64,000 nt of DNA, taken from NCBI GenBank assembly GCA_006226375.1, contig SBHC01000040.1, positions 310,001 to 374,000 on the forward strand, written 5' to 3'. The position numbers were made by a program, and so were the translations under genes. This document shows, piece after piece, positions 33,266 through 42,891 of this stretch. This DNA is from Deltaproteobacteria bacterium. Lineage in GTDB: Bacteria; Myxococcota_C; UBA6777. A model generated the notes under the pieces. That model was given only the letters and a program-made list of their open reading frames with translations, had not been told where the DNA came from and did no database searches. Each line of letters starts with the position of its first letter. Position 1 is the stretch's first letter.

Positions 33266-35655
33266 GTGTGGTTACCTTGCTGGCTACCGTTTTCATCAAT
33301 GTCAACTGCAACTGCATCTCTGGGCATCGCCCCAACAATCATCTCCGGGAGGATGGGAACGTGGCAAACTCGCTCTCCTGTGGCTTGCGCAATGGCGTTC
33401 GCGATGGCTGGGGCAATCCCAAGAGAGGGAAGGGCGTCCAGGCCTTTGTGACCTAGAGCGCCTACTGCGTGATCATGCTCGATGACAATCGGGTGAATCG
33501 CGGGGGCTGTGCCCATTGTGCGAATGGGGTGGCCAATGTTTCGGAGGCTGTCATCTTCCTGGCTTGGGAGGGACAGCAAGGTATAGTGGAGACCCTGGTA
33601 CGCTCCCGATATGAGTTGATTCCTGGCCAACATCGGGTTGATCACTTTGCCAATGTCGCACGCAACATGAATCGAAAGGACCTCCACTTCTTTGGTGTCC
33701 AGGTCAACTTCCACTTCGGCGACAAACACACCGTACGCATACGCTGGATAGTGAAGGGACTCCGGCGTGGCTTTCTGGGAATCGGCAGAGCGTACTTGAA
33801 CAGGGAGAGTGTATGACCCATAGTTTGCAAGGGGAATTCCTTGTTGCCAGCAGAGTTGGGCCACTTCCATAAACGAGATCTGGGCATCCTCTGGACCCGT
33901 GAACCCTCCGACCCGGCTTTGAATGTCTTCCGTCGCGCAACCCCAATGCGAGGCCAGCCGCGTGAGCATCTTCACTCGCAAAGGAAGTGCCGCTTCTTGA
34001 AGGGCCTGGCCTGTGAGAACAATGGACGTTGGCAAAGAGACAGGAGTTGGGGCGGGGAGGTGTGTGGTGTCGATGTCGAGGAACCGAATGGACTCAAATG
34101 GTGCTGCCAGTATCTCCGCAGCCATTTGGGTCAGGCGCGTTTGGTTGTCACTGCTCGCGTCTACCTGCGGGACGTTGAGCAGCACCGAACCATCCGATTG
34201 TACATGAACGGAAGCCATCGCCTGCGGAGGGGAGCCTTCTCCTCCTGAGCTGAGACCCACGGAAGTCAGGGCCATGCCCCAGCCCCGTCGCTTCCGGACT
34301 TCCCCTTGCCAGTAGGGAGCCACCTGATTGGCAACGTCTTCCTGTGACGCAGCGATGTTGTCGTCGTCCAGGTCAAAGTTCGGATCTTCGGCGTTGTCGT
34401 CCGTGGGAATGGGGGTGGCCTTGAGAGTATCAATCAATCCGTGAATGTCTGGGATCTCTTGCCCCCAAACGCTTTTGTCGCCTGGGTGAAGGAGGTTGTT
34501 CTCTCGGAACTCCGCCGGTGAAAGCCCCAGCCGATGGGCGATATCGTCCAACATGCTTTCTCTCGCGAAGCATGTGGCCATCTGCCCATATCCAGGGAGC
34601 AGCGACACGGGCGGAGTATGAGTCGCGACGGCATGTACGGTCACTCGATGGTGCGGAACTTTGTAGGGTCCCAAGGCATGAGACAACGTGCGGTGAAGCA
34701 AAGGCCCGACATCATGGGCGTAAGCTCCCATGTTAAGATAGATGCTCATCTCGCAAGCTTGCAGCTCGCCTGAACGTGTCACACCCATCTTCATCTTGAC
34801 ATGAGCGGAAGGACGATGGCCAAAGCTCTCCATGGCCTGCTTCCGGGAAAGATGGATCGTGACGGGGTGCCCTGTTAGCCAGGCAGCGAGCGCTGTATAC
34901 GAACCCAGCAGGGCAGAGCGTAGCGCGTAACCCTGGCTGTTCCCACGAAGCGCATGCTGGATGACCTGAATCCTGTTAAAGGGTAGCTCAAGCAGGTGAG
35001 CTACCGTTGCCTGTAAGAGGTAGGGGTGCTGGGTGGTGCCTTGAATGACAAAGCCATCTTGCGGGTCAACCTGTGTGGTCATGGACGGGCACTCCATCCA
35101 ATCTTGGGTCTGACCCTGGCTGGAGAACTCCCGTTCAAAGACTTGATCGCAATCCGAAAACGCTTGAGATGGGTCGCCCACTTCTGCGCTGTAGCTCTGC
35201 CAAACATTGCCCTCCATCGTGTTGTGAACAAGGGGGACTCCTGGTTGGAGCGCGTCTTGGAGCGTGAGAACGGTGGGCAACTCTTCGTAATCCAAGTGGA
35301 TGCGCTCGGTCGCTCGCTCCGCTGCGTCCTGGTTCCGGGCCACAACCAGAGCGAGAGGCTCGCCCTTGTACCGGGTCGTTGCTCCAGCAAGGAAAGGCTG
35401 GATGGAATGGGGAAGGCAGGTGGGGCCGCTTAAGTCATGTGCCGTGATAACCCTTATCACACCAGGGACTTGAAGAGCCTCGGTCACATCAATACGGCGG
35501 ATGCGGAGGTGTGGATGAGGGCTTCCTACAAGGGTGACGGCCATGGTGTGGGAAGGTATCGTGTCGCGGTTGTATCTCGCGGCTCCTGTTACCTTCTCAA
35601 TGATGTCCACTCGCGGCAACGAGCGTCCAACAACATGCTTCGGATGGTTCTGCAC
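33262..35655 (-). CDS. Xanthine dehydrogenase-type molybdopterin subunit, atypical active site
   Basis: The roughly 797-residue product has the fold order of the large subunit: an N-terminal a/b hammerhead (VGRSLPRVDIIEKVTGAARY to about 110) and two molybdopterin-binding domains. Two signatures are degenerate. The GGGFGGK-like loop is replaced by HALRGNSQGYALRSALLG. At the C-terminal site where the catalytic Glu sits (family KGxGE-PxxxxAPAIANA), the sequence is KGLDALPSLGIAPAIANA, with Ala in place of Glu. A long Asp/Glu-rich insert lies at about 425-450. It may be a non-hydroxylase or a divergent enzyme. A GTG start at 35655 follows AAGGAG; GTG at 35670 is the alternative. Confidence 0.82.
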   Translation of the reverse strand: MQNHPKHVVGRSLPRVDIIEKVTGAARYNRDTIPSHTMAVTLVGSPHPHLRIRRIDVTEALQVPGVIRVITAHDLSGPTCLPHSIQPFLAGATTRYKGEPLALVVARNQDAAERATERIHLDYEELPTVLTLQDALQPGVPLVHNTMEGNVWQSYSAEVGDPSQAFSDCDQVFEREFSSQGQTQDWMECPSMTTQVDPQDGFVIQGTTQHPYLLQATVAHLLELPFNRIQVIQHALRGNSQGYALRSALLGSYTALAAWLTGHPVTIHLSRKQAMESFGHRPSAHVKMKMGVTRSGELQACEMSIYLNMGAYAHDVGPLLHRTLSHALGPYKVPHHRVTVHAVATHTPPVSLLPGYGQMATCFARESMLDDIAHRLGLSPAEFRENNLLHPGDKSVWGQEIPDIHGLIDTLKATPIPTDDNAEDPNFDLDDDNIAASQEDVANQVAPYWQGEVRKRRGWGMALTSVGLSSGGEGSPPQAMASVHVQSDGSVLLNVPQVDASSDNQTRLTQMAAEILAAPFESIRFLDIDTTHLPAPTPVSLPTSIVLTGQALQEAALPLRVKMLTRLASHWGCATEDIQSRVGGFTGPEDAQISFMEVAQLCWQQGIPLANYGSYTLPVQVRSADSQKATPESLHYPAYAYGVFVAEVEVDLDTKEVEVLSIHVACDIGKVINPMLARNQLISGAYQGLHYTLLSLPSQEDDSLRNIGHPIRTMGTAPAIHPIVIEHDHAVGALGHKGLDALPSLGIAPAIANAIAQATGERVCHVPILPEMIVGAMPRDAVAVDIDENGSQQGNHT

Positions 35656-35696
35656 CCTTTGCTCCTTCACTTGTTGTGCACGGAACCTCTCTCGCT

Positions 35697-35724
35697 ATCT
35701 TATCGCCTTGGGTGTTGCTGTCAA
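35697..35724 (-). promoter_or_regulatory. Promoter of the xanthine-dehydrogenase-like operon
   Basis: On the minus strand TTGACA (35724-35719) is followed after 16 bp by TAAGAT (35702-35697), about 40 bp before the proposed GTG start. Confidence 0.65.
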
Positions 35725-36144
35725 CCAAGGCTAGGCTATTTCTTCTGGATAAATGTTCAGGTTGGTCCTCTCTTTCCTCTCAACATTCATGTGAAAGGTT
35801 GGGATTCTTGGAAAAGTTGTGAGGCCCCGCTTGCAACCCTTTTCATGGGTACCTATTCTGTCGATGGTCTACCTCTCTGTCGGTTTTCTGCAGCGTCTCC
35901 TTTAAACAAAGTCATGTGTCTTAAGCCGCCTGCCTCACGCTGGTCTGCCATGAGAACGTCTTTGGCTCACGGCAAGTCTATGTGTTGCAATGCAAGTTTG
36001 GATTTCATGGGATGGAACGGCTGTTCGTTGGGTCCAACGAAGGAACGTGTGAAACTTCGCTTCGATTCGACGTGTTTCTAGTGAGGAAAGTCAGAGCCAG
36101 ACTGTGCCCGTTCTGAAGATTGCACCAAACTCTTTCCAATGGAG

Positions 36145-36173
36145 TTGGTGTATGTTACGATTCGGCGTACGAA
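36145..36173 (+). promoter_or_regulatory. Possible promoter of the IPT/TIG gene
   Basis: TTGGTG (36145-36150), 17 bp, then TACGAA (36168-36173), about 90 bp upstream of the start codon. This is a moderate match only. Confidence 0.35.
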
Positions 36174-36264
36174 AATAGGTGTTGAACAGAAGCTGTCGCA
36201 ACACCCATGAAAGCTTGAAACAAAAGTATTGTCCGTTTTCTATTTTGAAGGGAGTCGATTCATC

Positions 36265-39200
36265 ATGACAAACCCAAATCAACCTCGATGGGTCAATGTC
36301 ACTCGCCTATCCTCTATCTCCATGTATGCGCTTGTGCTGTTTTGCTCGCTGGTGTTTTGGCGTTGCTCTCCCGAGCCGGGAACCACGGATGGTGGGGAAG
36401 GTTGCGTCACGGCAGGTGATTGCAAAGAGTTAGACGAACGTTGCAAAGATGGAAAGTGCTCGTGCCGCAATAAGAAATGCGTTCCGAGGAACGCACCTCC
36501 TGTGGCAGAGGCTGGGCAGGACCAGGAAGTTAACCTGAAAGAAGAGGTCTTTCTGGACGGTGGGGGCTCCTTTGACCCCGATGTCGACACCCTCAGCTTC
36601 AGCTGGACGTTCACAAGCAAACCCGACGGAAGCGCCGCGACCATCAACAAAGCCAACGAGATCAAAGCCTCGTTCTCGCCGGATGTTGCGGGCACGTATG
36701 TGATTCAGTTGGAAGTCAATGATGGGACAGCCACAGGTACCGATACGGTCACCATCACGGTTAAGAAAGGTCCCAACACGGCCCCCAAAGCCAAAGTCGG
36801 CGATGATCGTTCGGTGGAGTTGAACAAAGAAGTTACCCTCGATGGCTCGGGGAGTTCCGATCCTGATGGTGACAAACTAACCTTCACCTGGGAGCTGACA
36901 GTGCCCACAGGCAGCTCCGCAACTCTCTCCGATACCGCAGCCGAAAAGCCGACCTTTACCACCGATGTGGAAGGCGAGTATGTCGCCAAGCTGACTGTCA
37001 GTGATGGCGAAGAGTCGGATACTGCTTCCGTTACGATCACGGCGGTGAAAGACATCAACAAACAACCCAAAATCGACAAGTTGGACCCAACCCGGGTTCC
37101 GACAGGCGCGTTTGCTTCGGTGAAGATCACAGGGAGCAACTTCTCACAGGGTGCGGTTGTTTTGTTCCAAAACCGAGAGGTCTCCACCAAGTCCTCCACT
37201 GACACAGAACTGGTCGTCGATCTCAACCTGACCACGGTTGTTGTTGGCAAGTATCCTCTGAAAGTGAAGAACTCCAACGGACAACAGTCCAACGAAGTGG
37301 AGTTGGAAGTGTTTGAGGTCCCCTCGCCGGTGATCTCCACTTTGACCCCAGACAAAGCAGGCGCAGGCGCCATCTTCACCATGAAGGTGTCGGGCCAAAA
37401 CTTCGTGAACGGTGCCAAAGTCTTCTTCACTGGAACCGAGTTGAAGACGACGTTTGTTTCCGGCACCGAAGTGGAAGCCACTGTTGACCTTACCGGTATT
37501 TCGACAGGTATCTATCCCATCCTGCTGCGTAATCCCGGCGGCAAAGACTCTAACACTGTGAACTTTGAAGTCACGATTCCGCCACCGCCGCCTGAGATCA
37601 GTATCATCAACCCGGAAGAGTCGAAGGCTGGCGCTCCCATTGATTTTACTGTGTTTGGTAAGCGATTCAACCAAGGCTCCCAAATTCTCTTTGACGGGAA
37701 GCCCATCCCCACGAAATACGTGGGTGTTGGCGAGCTTCAAGCCGATCCCAAACTGGACCTGACCAATGTGACTGGCGGAGTCAAGACCGTTCAGGTCCAA
37801 GACAACCAGGGCTACAAGTCCACTGTGGTTAACTTCACTGTCTTGGATCAGTTCCCTACACCGAGCCTGACTTCGGTGTCGCCCAACAGCGGCTCCACCC
37901 AGTCCATCACCAAGGTGACGTTGACGGGAAAATTCTTTGACGCCAACGCGACCGTTATCCTCGATGGCTCTCCCGCAAAGACAACCACCTATGTGAGTTC
38001 GACTCAGCTGCAAGCGGAGCTGGATCTGCAAAACATTCAGCCCAGTTCGGTGACCATTTGGGTCGAAAATCCAGCACCTCCGGGCCAGACCCAGAAGCGT
38101 AAGAGCAACACCTTGGCCTTCACCGTCAAGCCGCTGCCTGCGCCATCCATCACCTCGGTGAAAGGGTCTTACTTGTACAAAGGAAAGCAAGGTACCATCG
38201 AAGTGACGGGTCAGGGTTTCACGCCCACGACCATTTTTCAGTTCTCCACACGGGGAACCCGCTCGACCTCGACGTCGTACTGCCGCTCCACGTACATTCC
38301 GACCACGGCCTTTGCGGATCAGAAAACAACCTTTATCAGCTCGACAACGCTGCGTGCCACGTTCGTGATGCCGACTTCCGGCACCACATCAAGCAACAGT
38401 TACTTTGCTGTACGAATCAAGCGAGGCACCCAGTTCTCGAACTACATGTGTATCTACGTTAGCTACAGCACAAGCAACCCTCCTGTGCCCGTCTTGACGG
38501 TGCTCAACCCCGTCGCGGTGAACTCTGGAACCACAAGTCCTGTGAAGGTTACGCTTTCAGGTTCTTCGTTTGATCCCTTTGTCAAAGTTTTCTTCAACAA
38601 GAAGCTCGTGACCACCACAACGTACCGAAGCTCCGGTTCGTTGGAGTCGTTGTTTCCCATCACTGGATTGGCAGAAGGTGCTTACGATGTGCAGGTGGAG
38701 AACAGCTCGGGAGACAAGTCGGGCGTGCTTAAGTTCTCGATCCTCAAGCAAGGCCAGCCCTTGTTGCAGACGATCTCTCCCACCAGCATTTACGCAGGGA
38801 ACTCTTACACCTTGACACTGACGGGACAAGGCTTTGACCCGAAGTCTACAGTGGAAGCCGACGGCAAGCCGATTACTGGTACAGCCACATACAGCAGCGC
38901 AACCCGGATGACTGTTTCGTCGGCTATCTTCAAATACAACCCCAACAAGTCTGTGGCGATTACGGTGTCCAACCCTAGTGGTTTGAAGTCCAATCCTGTG
39001 GCGTTGGGTCTGCTCTTCTATGCGGCTCCCAATGTGACCTCCATTTCGCCCACATCGTTCGAAGAAGGCAGCACTGTGAGTCAGGTTACGGTGTATGGCT
39101 CTAACTTCCGCTCAGGTACATCTTACTTTGTGCTGTCGAACGGAAAGAAGACGACCTGCACCTACAGCGCAACGTCTCGTCTGTACTGTCAGAACATCGA

Positions 39201-40620
39201 CTTTGCTGGCTTGAAGCAGGGAACCAATACCTTCCAGATCGAGAACCCTGACGGTCAACTCTCCAACAAGCAAAACTTTACGATTTCCAAGCCTGTGGCT
39301 CCAACGGTGTCTTCGATCACCCCAACCACAGCGTTTAACAACCAGATTGTCACGTTGACCATCAACGGTACTCGTCTTGGAAAGTCGACGTTGTTGGTGT
39401 TTGGCACCAAAACGTACCCTGTCACGTATGTCTCCACGTCACGAGTTACGGCCAAAGTTGACCTCAATGGTATGCAACAAGGCATCGTGCAGGTGAAGGT
39501 ACGAAACAGCATCGCTGGGACCAACTACGACTCCAACGGCTCCAACTTCATTGTGCTAGAGCCGCCTGTACCTGTCGTGAAGTACTTCCAGCCGATGACA
39601 GGTCCGATGGGAGCCAAGCAAACCATCACCATCACAGGGGAAGACTACAACGCAGGCTCCAAGGTGTTCTTGAACAGCGTGGAGCAGACGGTGAAATCTC
39701 GAACCACCACAACCCTGTCTGTGGAGTTGGATCTCGTGACCTTGAAGAAGGGGAGCTACACATTGCAAGTGGATAACGGCGGTGGAAAGAAGAGCGCCGT
39801 GGTTTACTTCAATGTTGTGGATCCCCCAGGCCCCACCGTTCGAGAGGTTCGACCAGCTGGTGTGATCCAGTCGCTGACGAACAGCACGATCACCGTGTAT
39901 GGAACGAACTTCGATCCCAAGGCCGTTGTCACCTTGAAAGGTACAACAGTTGGCGTTTCGAGCATCACGTCGACGCAGATCCAGTTTTCCGTGCCGTTTC
40001 CAAAGCAGCTATATCCTGCCAACTCCAAGATTGAGGTTCGTGTGACGAATCCCAACGGCCAAAGTGCTGCGGGTTACGTCTATGTGATGGATACAAGCGC
40101 TCCAATCATTCAGTACATCAATCCGTTGGAGGCGTTCATCAACGACAGCATCACCCTGGACATTTATGGATCTGGGTTCAGCGGCGTGACCTTGTTTGTT
40201 GACGGTCAAACCAAGACCTACTCCTATCGTACGTCTTACATCCGCGTGTCGGGCTTTAATGTCGGGAACCAGGCTCGTAACATTGAGATTAAGGTGCAGC
40301 GAGGCAGCGCGTTCTCCAACCCTTACTTCTTCAAAGTGAATCCGTTGCGTGCTCCTGTGATTACGTACCTGGAGCCTTCCTACGGCAAGCGCAACACCAC
40401 CGTGAACCTGAAGATCCAAGGGAGCTACTTCCAAACGTCCCCCGCCTCGACCGTACGGATTGATGGGAAGGACTACGTGGTTAACTCGTCTGGCTCAAGT
40501 TCCTCGGTGTTGAGTGTGTCGGTTCCCTTAACTGGAGTCACAGCCGGTCCCAAGGCTTTGCAAGTCCGCAACCCGGATCTGCAATTCAGCCAAACCGTCT
40601 ACTTTCATGTGACGCCATAA
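36265..40620 (+). CDS. Giant exported PKD and IPT/TIG repeat protein
   Basis: This 1451-residue protein is predicted to be exported. A hydrophobic segment (about 20-33, MYALVLFCSLVFWRC) is followed by Cys, a weak lipobox, and then a small Cys-rich module (about 47-76, six Cys). Next come two PKD-like domains (about 80-170 and 172-262), with LDGGGSFDPDVDTLSFSW and LDGSGSSDPDGDKLTFTW as hallmarks. Thirteen IPT/TIG immunoglobulin-like repeats fill the rest, each starting like PVISTLTPDKAGAG, PLLQTISPTSIYAGNS or APVITYLEPSYGKRNT. Such arrays are usually surface stalks or adhesins. No C-terminal anchor is seen. Start 36265 is chosen because the earlier in-frame ATG (36229) lacks a ribosome site. 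A terminator follows. Confidence 0.88.
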   Translation: MTNPNQPRWVNVTRLSSISMYALVLFCSLVFWRCSPEPGTTDGGEGCVTAGDCKELDERCKDGKCSCRNKKCVPRNAPPVAEAGQDQEVNLKEEVFLDGGGSFDPDVDTLSFSWTFTSKPDGSAATINKANEIKASFSPDVAGTYVIQLEVNDGTATGTDTVTITVKKGPNTAPKAKVGDDRSVELNKEVTLDGSGSSDPDGDKLTFTWELTVPTGSSATLSDTAAEKPTFTTDVEGEYVAKLTVSDGEESDTASVTITAVKDINKQPKIDKLDPTRVPTGAFASVKITGSNFSQGAVVLFQNREVSTKSSTDTELVVDLNLTTVVVGKYPLKVKNSNGQQSNEVELEVFEVPSPVISTLTPDKAGAGAIFTMKVSGQNFVNGAKVFFTGTELKTTFVSGTEVEATVDLTGISTGIYPILLRNPGGKDSNTVNFEVTIPPPPPEISIINPEESKAGAPIDFTVFGKRFNQGSQILFDGKPIPTKYVGVGELQADPKLDLTNVTGGVKTVQVQDNQGYKSTVVNFTVLDQFPTPSLTSVSPNSGSTQSITKVTLTGKFFDANATVILDGSPAKTTTYVSSTQLQAELDLQNIQPSSVTIWVENPAPPGQTQKRKSNTLAFTVKPLPAPSITSVKGSYLYKGKQGTIEVTGQGFTPTTIFQFSTRGTRSTSTSYCRSTYIPTTAFADQKTTFISSTTLRATFVMPTSGTTSSNSYFAVRIKRGTQFSNYMCIYVSYSTSNPPVPVLTVLNPVAVNSGTTSPVKVTLSGSSFDPFVKVFFNKKLVTTTTYRSSGSLESLFPITGLAEGAYDVQVENSSGDKSGVLKFSILKQGQPLLQTISPTSIYAGNSYTLTLTGQGFDPKSTVEADGKPITGTATYSSATRMTVSSAIFKYNPNKSVAITVSNPSGLKSNPVALGLLFYAAPNVTSISPTSFEEGSTVSQVTVYGSNFRSGTSYFVLSNGKKTTCTYSATSRLYCQNIDFAGLKQGTNTFQIENPDGQLSNKQNFTISKPVAPTVSSITPTTAFNNQIVTLTINGTRLGKSTLLVFGTKTYPVTYVSTSRVTAKVDLNGMQQGIVQVKVRNSIAGTNYDSNGSNFIVLEPPVPVVKYFQPMTGPMGAKQTITITGEDYNAGSKVFLNSVEQTVKSRTTTTLSVELDLVTLKKGSYTLQVDNGGGKKSAVVYFNVVDPPGPTVREVRPAGVIQSLTNSTITVYGTNFDPKAVVTLKGTTVGVSSITSTQIQFSVPFPKQLYPANSKIEVRVTNPNGQSAAGYVYVMDTSAPIIQYINPLEAFINDSITLDIYGSGFSGVTLFVDGQTKTYSYRTSYIRVSGFNVGNQARNIEIKVQRGSAFSNPYFFKVNPLRAPVITYLEPSYGKRNTTVNLKIQGSYFQTSPASTVRIDGKDYVVNSSGSSSSVLSVSVPLTGVTAGPKALQVRNPDLQFSQTVYFHVTP

Positions 40621-40673
40621 TCGGTGGAAGGCTAGGAACTGTAAGGTTTCTGCATTCACCATCGTTTCTTTTT

Positions 40674-40712
40674 GAGAGCCTCGGGGGAATCCTCCCGGGG
40701 TCTCCTATTTTT
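40674..40712 (+). terminator. Intrinsic terminator after the IPT/TIG gene
   Basis: GAGA-g-CCTCGGG pairs with CCCGGGG-TCTC (40674-40704) with one bulged G, followed by CTATTTTT. This is a long GC-rich stem with a terminal T run, 54 nt after the stop codon. Confidence 0.85.
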
Positions 40713-40828
40713 AGAATCATTCTCCTTTGTGGGAGTTTTCTGACCTGTTGAATCTGTTTATGTTGCAATTCGAGTCCTTCTCCTCCCCCGCGAGAGGGCC
40801 GAGAATTCCTGGAGAAAAGTGAGTAGCG

Positions 40829-42097
40829 ATGACTTCTACTAAAATCCCCCGCGAGTTTATCCGAGCGATCCCCAAGACGGATCTTCATGTCCACCTGGAC
40901 GGTTCCATCCGTATCCCCACGTTGATTGAGTTGGCCAAGGAAAACAGCGTTCCCCTGCCTTCCTACACGGAGGAGGGTCTGAAAGAGACAGTTTTCAAAG
41001 AACGATACAACAACCTTGGTGAGTACCTGAGCGGATTTCAGTACACCGTCGCCGCCATGCAAAACGATGAAGCTTTGGAGCGGACAGCCTACGAGCTTGC
41101 TTGTGACAACTTTGCGGAAGGCGTGCGTTATCTGGAAGTTCGCTTTGCTCCACAACTTCACTGCCGTCCGGGCTTCGAGATCGTGGATGTGCTTCGGGCT
41201 GTCAATCGAGGGATGCTGCGAGCCCAGAATGAGTTCGCCCGATTCCCCGCAATTGCAAACGGTGAGGAGCCGCCTTTCCGCTACGGCATCATTGTTTGTG
41301 CGATGCGGATGTTTACCAAAGGATTTTCGGAGTATTACCGAAGGTTCGCGGGCATGTTTTCTAACACATCCAAGAACCGTTTGTATGGACTCGCTTCCAT
41401 GGTTCTGGCTGAAGCCATTGTTGGTATCATGCGATCGGACGAGGAACTCCCCATCGTTGCGTTTGACCTGGCGGGTCAAGAAGATGGCTATCCCGCTGAA
41501 GATCACATGGAAGCGTTCCAGTTTGTTCACAAAAACTTCTTGAAGAAGACGGTACACGCTGGCGAAGCGTATGGTCCTGAGAGTATTTTCCAGGCGCTCA
41601 CTGACCTTCACGCGGATCGTATCGGGCACTGCTATCACTTGTTCAGCCCCGATCGGATTCAAGACCCACGAATCAAAGACCCCGAGCGTTATGTCCGGGA
41701 ACTGGCGCAATACATCGCCGACCGTCGCATCACCCTTGAAGTGTGCTTGACCAGCAACTTGCAAACCATGCCGGAGCTGAACTCTCTGTCGGAGCACAAC
41801 TTTAAGATGATGCTGGATGCGAAGTTGAGCGCCTGTTTGTGCACGGACAATCGAACGGTGTCGAGTACGACCGTATCCCGAGAGATCGAGCTGGCCGTGG
41901 AACACTTCAACCTGAGTCCTCGTCAACTGCGACACATCGTGATTTACGGGTTTAAGCGCAGCTTTTTCCCGGAAGGTTATATGCTCAAGCGCCAGTATGT
42001 CCGTCAAATCATCGACTACTACGAGAAGATCGAAGAACAATATGGGATCTCTTCGGAGCACCAAGACAACCCAGCAACCCTCGAACTCGAAAAGTAG
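40829..42097 (+). CDS. Adenosine deaminase-family protein
   Basis: The 422-residue product is a metal-dependent amidohydrolase of the adenosine deaminase group. It has zinc ligands H20 and H22 in DLHVHLDGS, the zinc His and catalytic Glu in HAGEAYG, the His of RIGHCYHL, CLTSN, and the zinc Asp in CTDNR. In typical adenosine deaminase the last motif is TDDP; here the second Asp, which contacts the substrate base, is Asn, so substrate specificity (adenosine, AMP, adenine or another) is uncertain. The family role is purine salvage. The gene follows a terminator and starts a new unit; a TlpA-like gene follows after 36 nt. Confidence 0.88.
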   Translation: MTSTKIPREFIRAIPKTDLHVHLDGSIRIPTLIELAKENSVPLPSYTEEGLKETVFKERYNNLGEYLSGFQYTVAAMQNDEALERTAYELACDNFAEGVRYLEVRFAPQLHCRPGFEIVDVLRAVNRGMLRAQNEFARFPAIANGEEPPFRYGIIVCAMRMFTKGFSEYYRRFAGMFSNTSKNRLYGLASMVLAEAIVGIMRSDEELPIVAFDLAGQEDGYPAEDHMEAFQFVHKNFLKKTVHAGEAYGPESIFQALTDLHADRIGHCYHLFSPDRIQDPRIKDPERYVRELAQYIADRRITLEVCLTSNLQTMPELNSLSEHNFKMMLDAKLSACLCTDNRTVSSTTVSREIELAVEHFNLSPRQLRHIVIYGFKRSFFPEGYMLKRQYVRQIIDYYEKIEEQYGISSEHQDNPATLELEK

Positions 42098-42133
42098 CCT
42101 TGGGGAAACAGCACCCAACAGGAGACGAAAACG

Positions 42134-42694
42134 TTGTCGGAAGAACAATCCCAGTCATCAACCTCCTCTGGATCTTCGATCGGTTTTTGGTTGATGGCGG
42201 CTGCCGTCTTGCTCCTTGCTTATGCTTTGTTTTGGCAGAAGCGACCAGGCATTGAGCGAGGAAAGCCTGCTCCTCGGATGAAGCTGACGCGGATGTCAGA
42301 CGGTCAAAAACAGCTCGCTCCCACCACAGGACAGCTCACCGTGGTTCACTTTTGGGCGTCGTGGTGTCGTGTGTGTGTCCAAACCCTGGTGAGCTCATCT
42401 CATCGGGCCAAGCGGTTGGCCAAGAAGGGTGTTCGGTACATGATGGTTAACCTGGACCAGCCCGCAAGCACCAAGGCATTGCGTCAGTTTCTGACCCATC
42501 GACGGGTGGGAAAGGAGCTTTGGCCTTATCACTACAGGGACGCGGCATACCAAGCCGTCAAGCAGTTTAATGTCAACGTGTACCCTTCGATGGTCATCAT
42601 CAATCGAAAGGGGGAAGTGGAATACTACATTCAAGGTGCTCTCCCCGATCGGTCTCTCCAGCGTCTGCTTCAGCCTCTAGGCTTCTCTTCTTAA
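42134..42694 (+). CDS. Membrane-anchored TlpA-like thioredoxin
   Basis: The 186-residue product has one N-terminal membrane helix (about 17-35, IGFWLMAAAVLLLAYALFW), then a thioredoxin-fold domain with the redox motif WASWCRVC and a cis-proline region NVYPSMVII. It is predicted to face the periplasm and reduce or exchange disulfides, as TlpA, ResA and CcmG do in cytochrome c maturation. Translation probably begins at TTG 42134, 9 nt after AGGAGA; no ATG fits. Another thioredoxin domain and a CcmH-like protein lie just downstream, pointing to a shared periplasmic thiol pathway. Confidence 0.88.
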   Translation: MSEEQSQSSTSSGSSIGFWLMAAAVLLLAYALFWQKRPGIERGKPAPRMKLTRMSDGQKQLAPTTGQLTVVHFWASWCRVCVQTLVSSSHRAKRLAKKGVRYMMVNLDQPASTKALRQFLTHRRVGKELWPYHYRDAAYQAVKQFNVNVYPSMVIINRKGEVEYYIQGALPDRSLQRLLQPLGFSS

Positions 42695-42891
42695 TTCTCT
42701 CTCCGACATTTTTGCATCCCAGGGAATCTTTTCTAGGGTCATCCTGTTCTTTCTGAAGTCTCAGGGGGTTGGGGCCTGCCTCAGGTCTCGCAACTTGCAT
42801 TGGAAAGCAATTGTTGGAACCATGTCCCGCGATAGTGAATGGGTCAGCGTTTCCTCTGATTTCCGAAGCAAAGAGAAGAAGTGTGTAGCTG

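Larger units (their letters stand above)
35656..36264. other. 609-bp intergenic region between divergent genes
   Basis: This region separates the leftward xanthine-dehydrogenase-like operon from the rightward IPT/TIG gene. It holds the two promoter candidates listed separately. The middle (about 35730-36120) is relatively T-rich. I see no convincing gene, repeat or terminator in it. An open frame crossing it on the plus strand has no ribosome site or similarity. Confidence 0.5.

Noticed and set aside
35437-36081. A 214-codon open frame on the plus strand crossing the xanthine-dehydrogenase/IPT intergenic region
   Set aside because: Its first third is antisense to the start of the Mo-subunit gene, it has no Shine-Dalgarno, and its composition (many Cys, Trp, Leu without pattern) is not protein-like.
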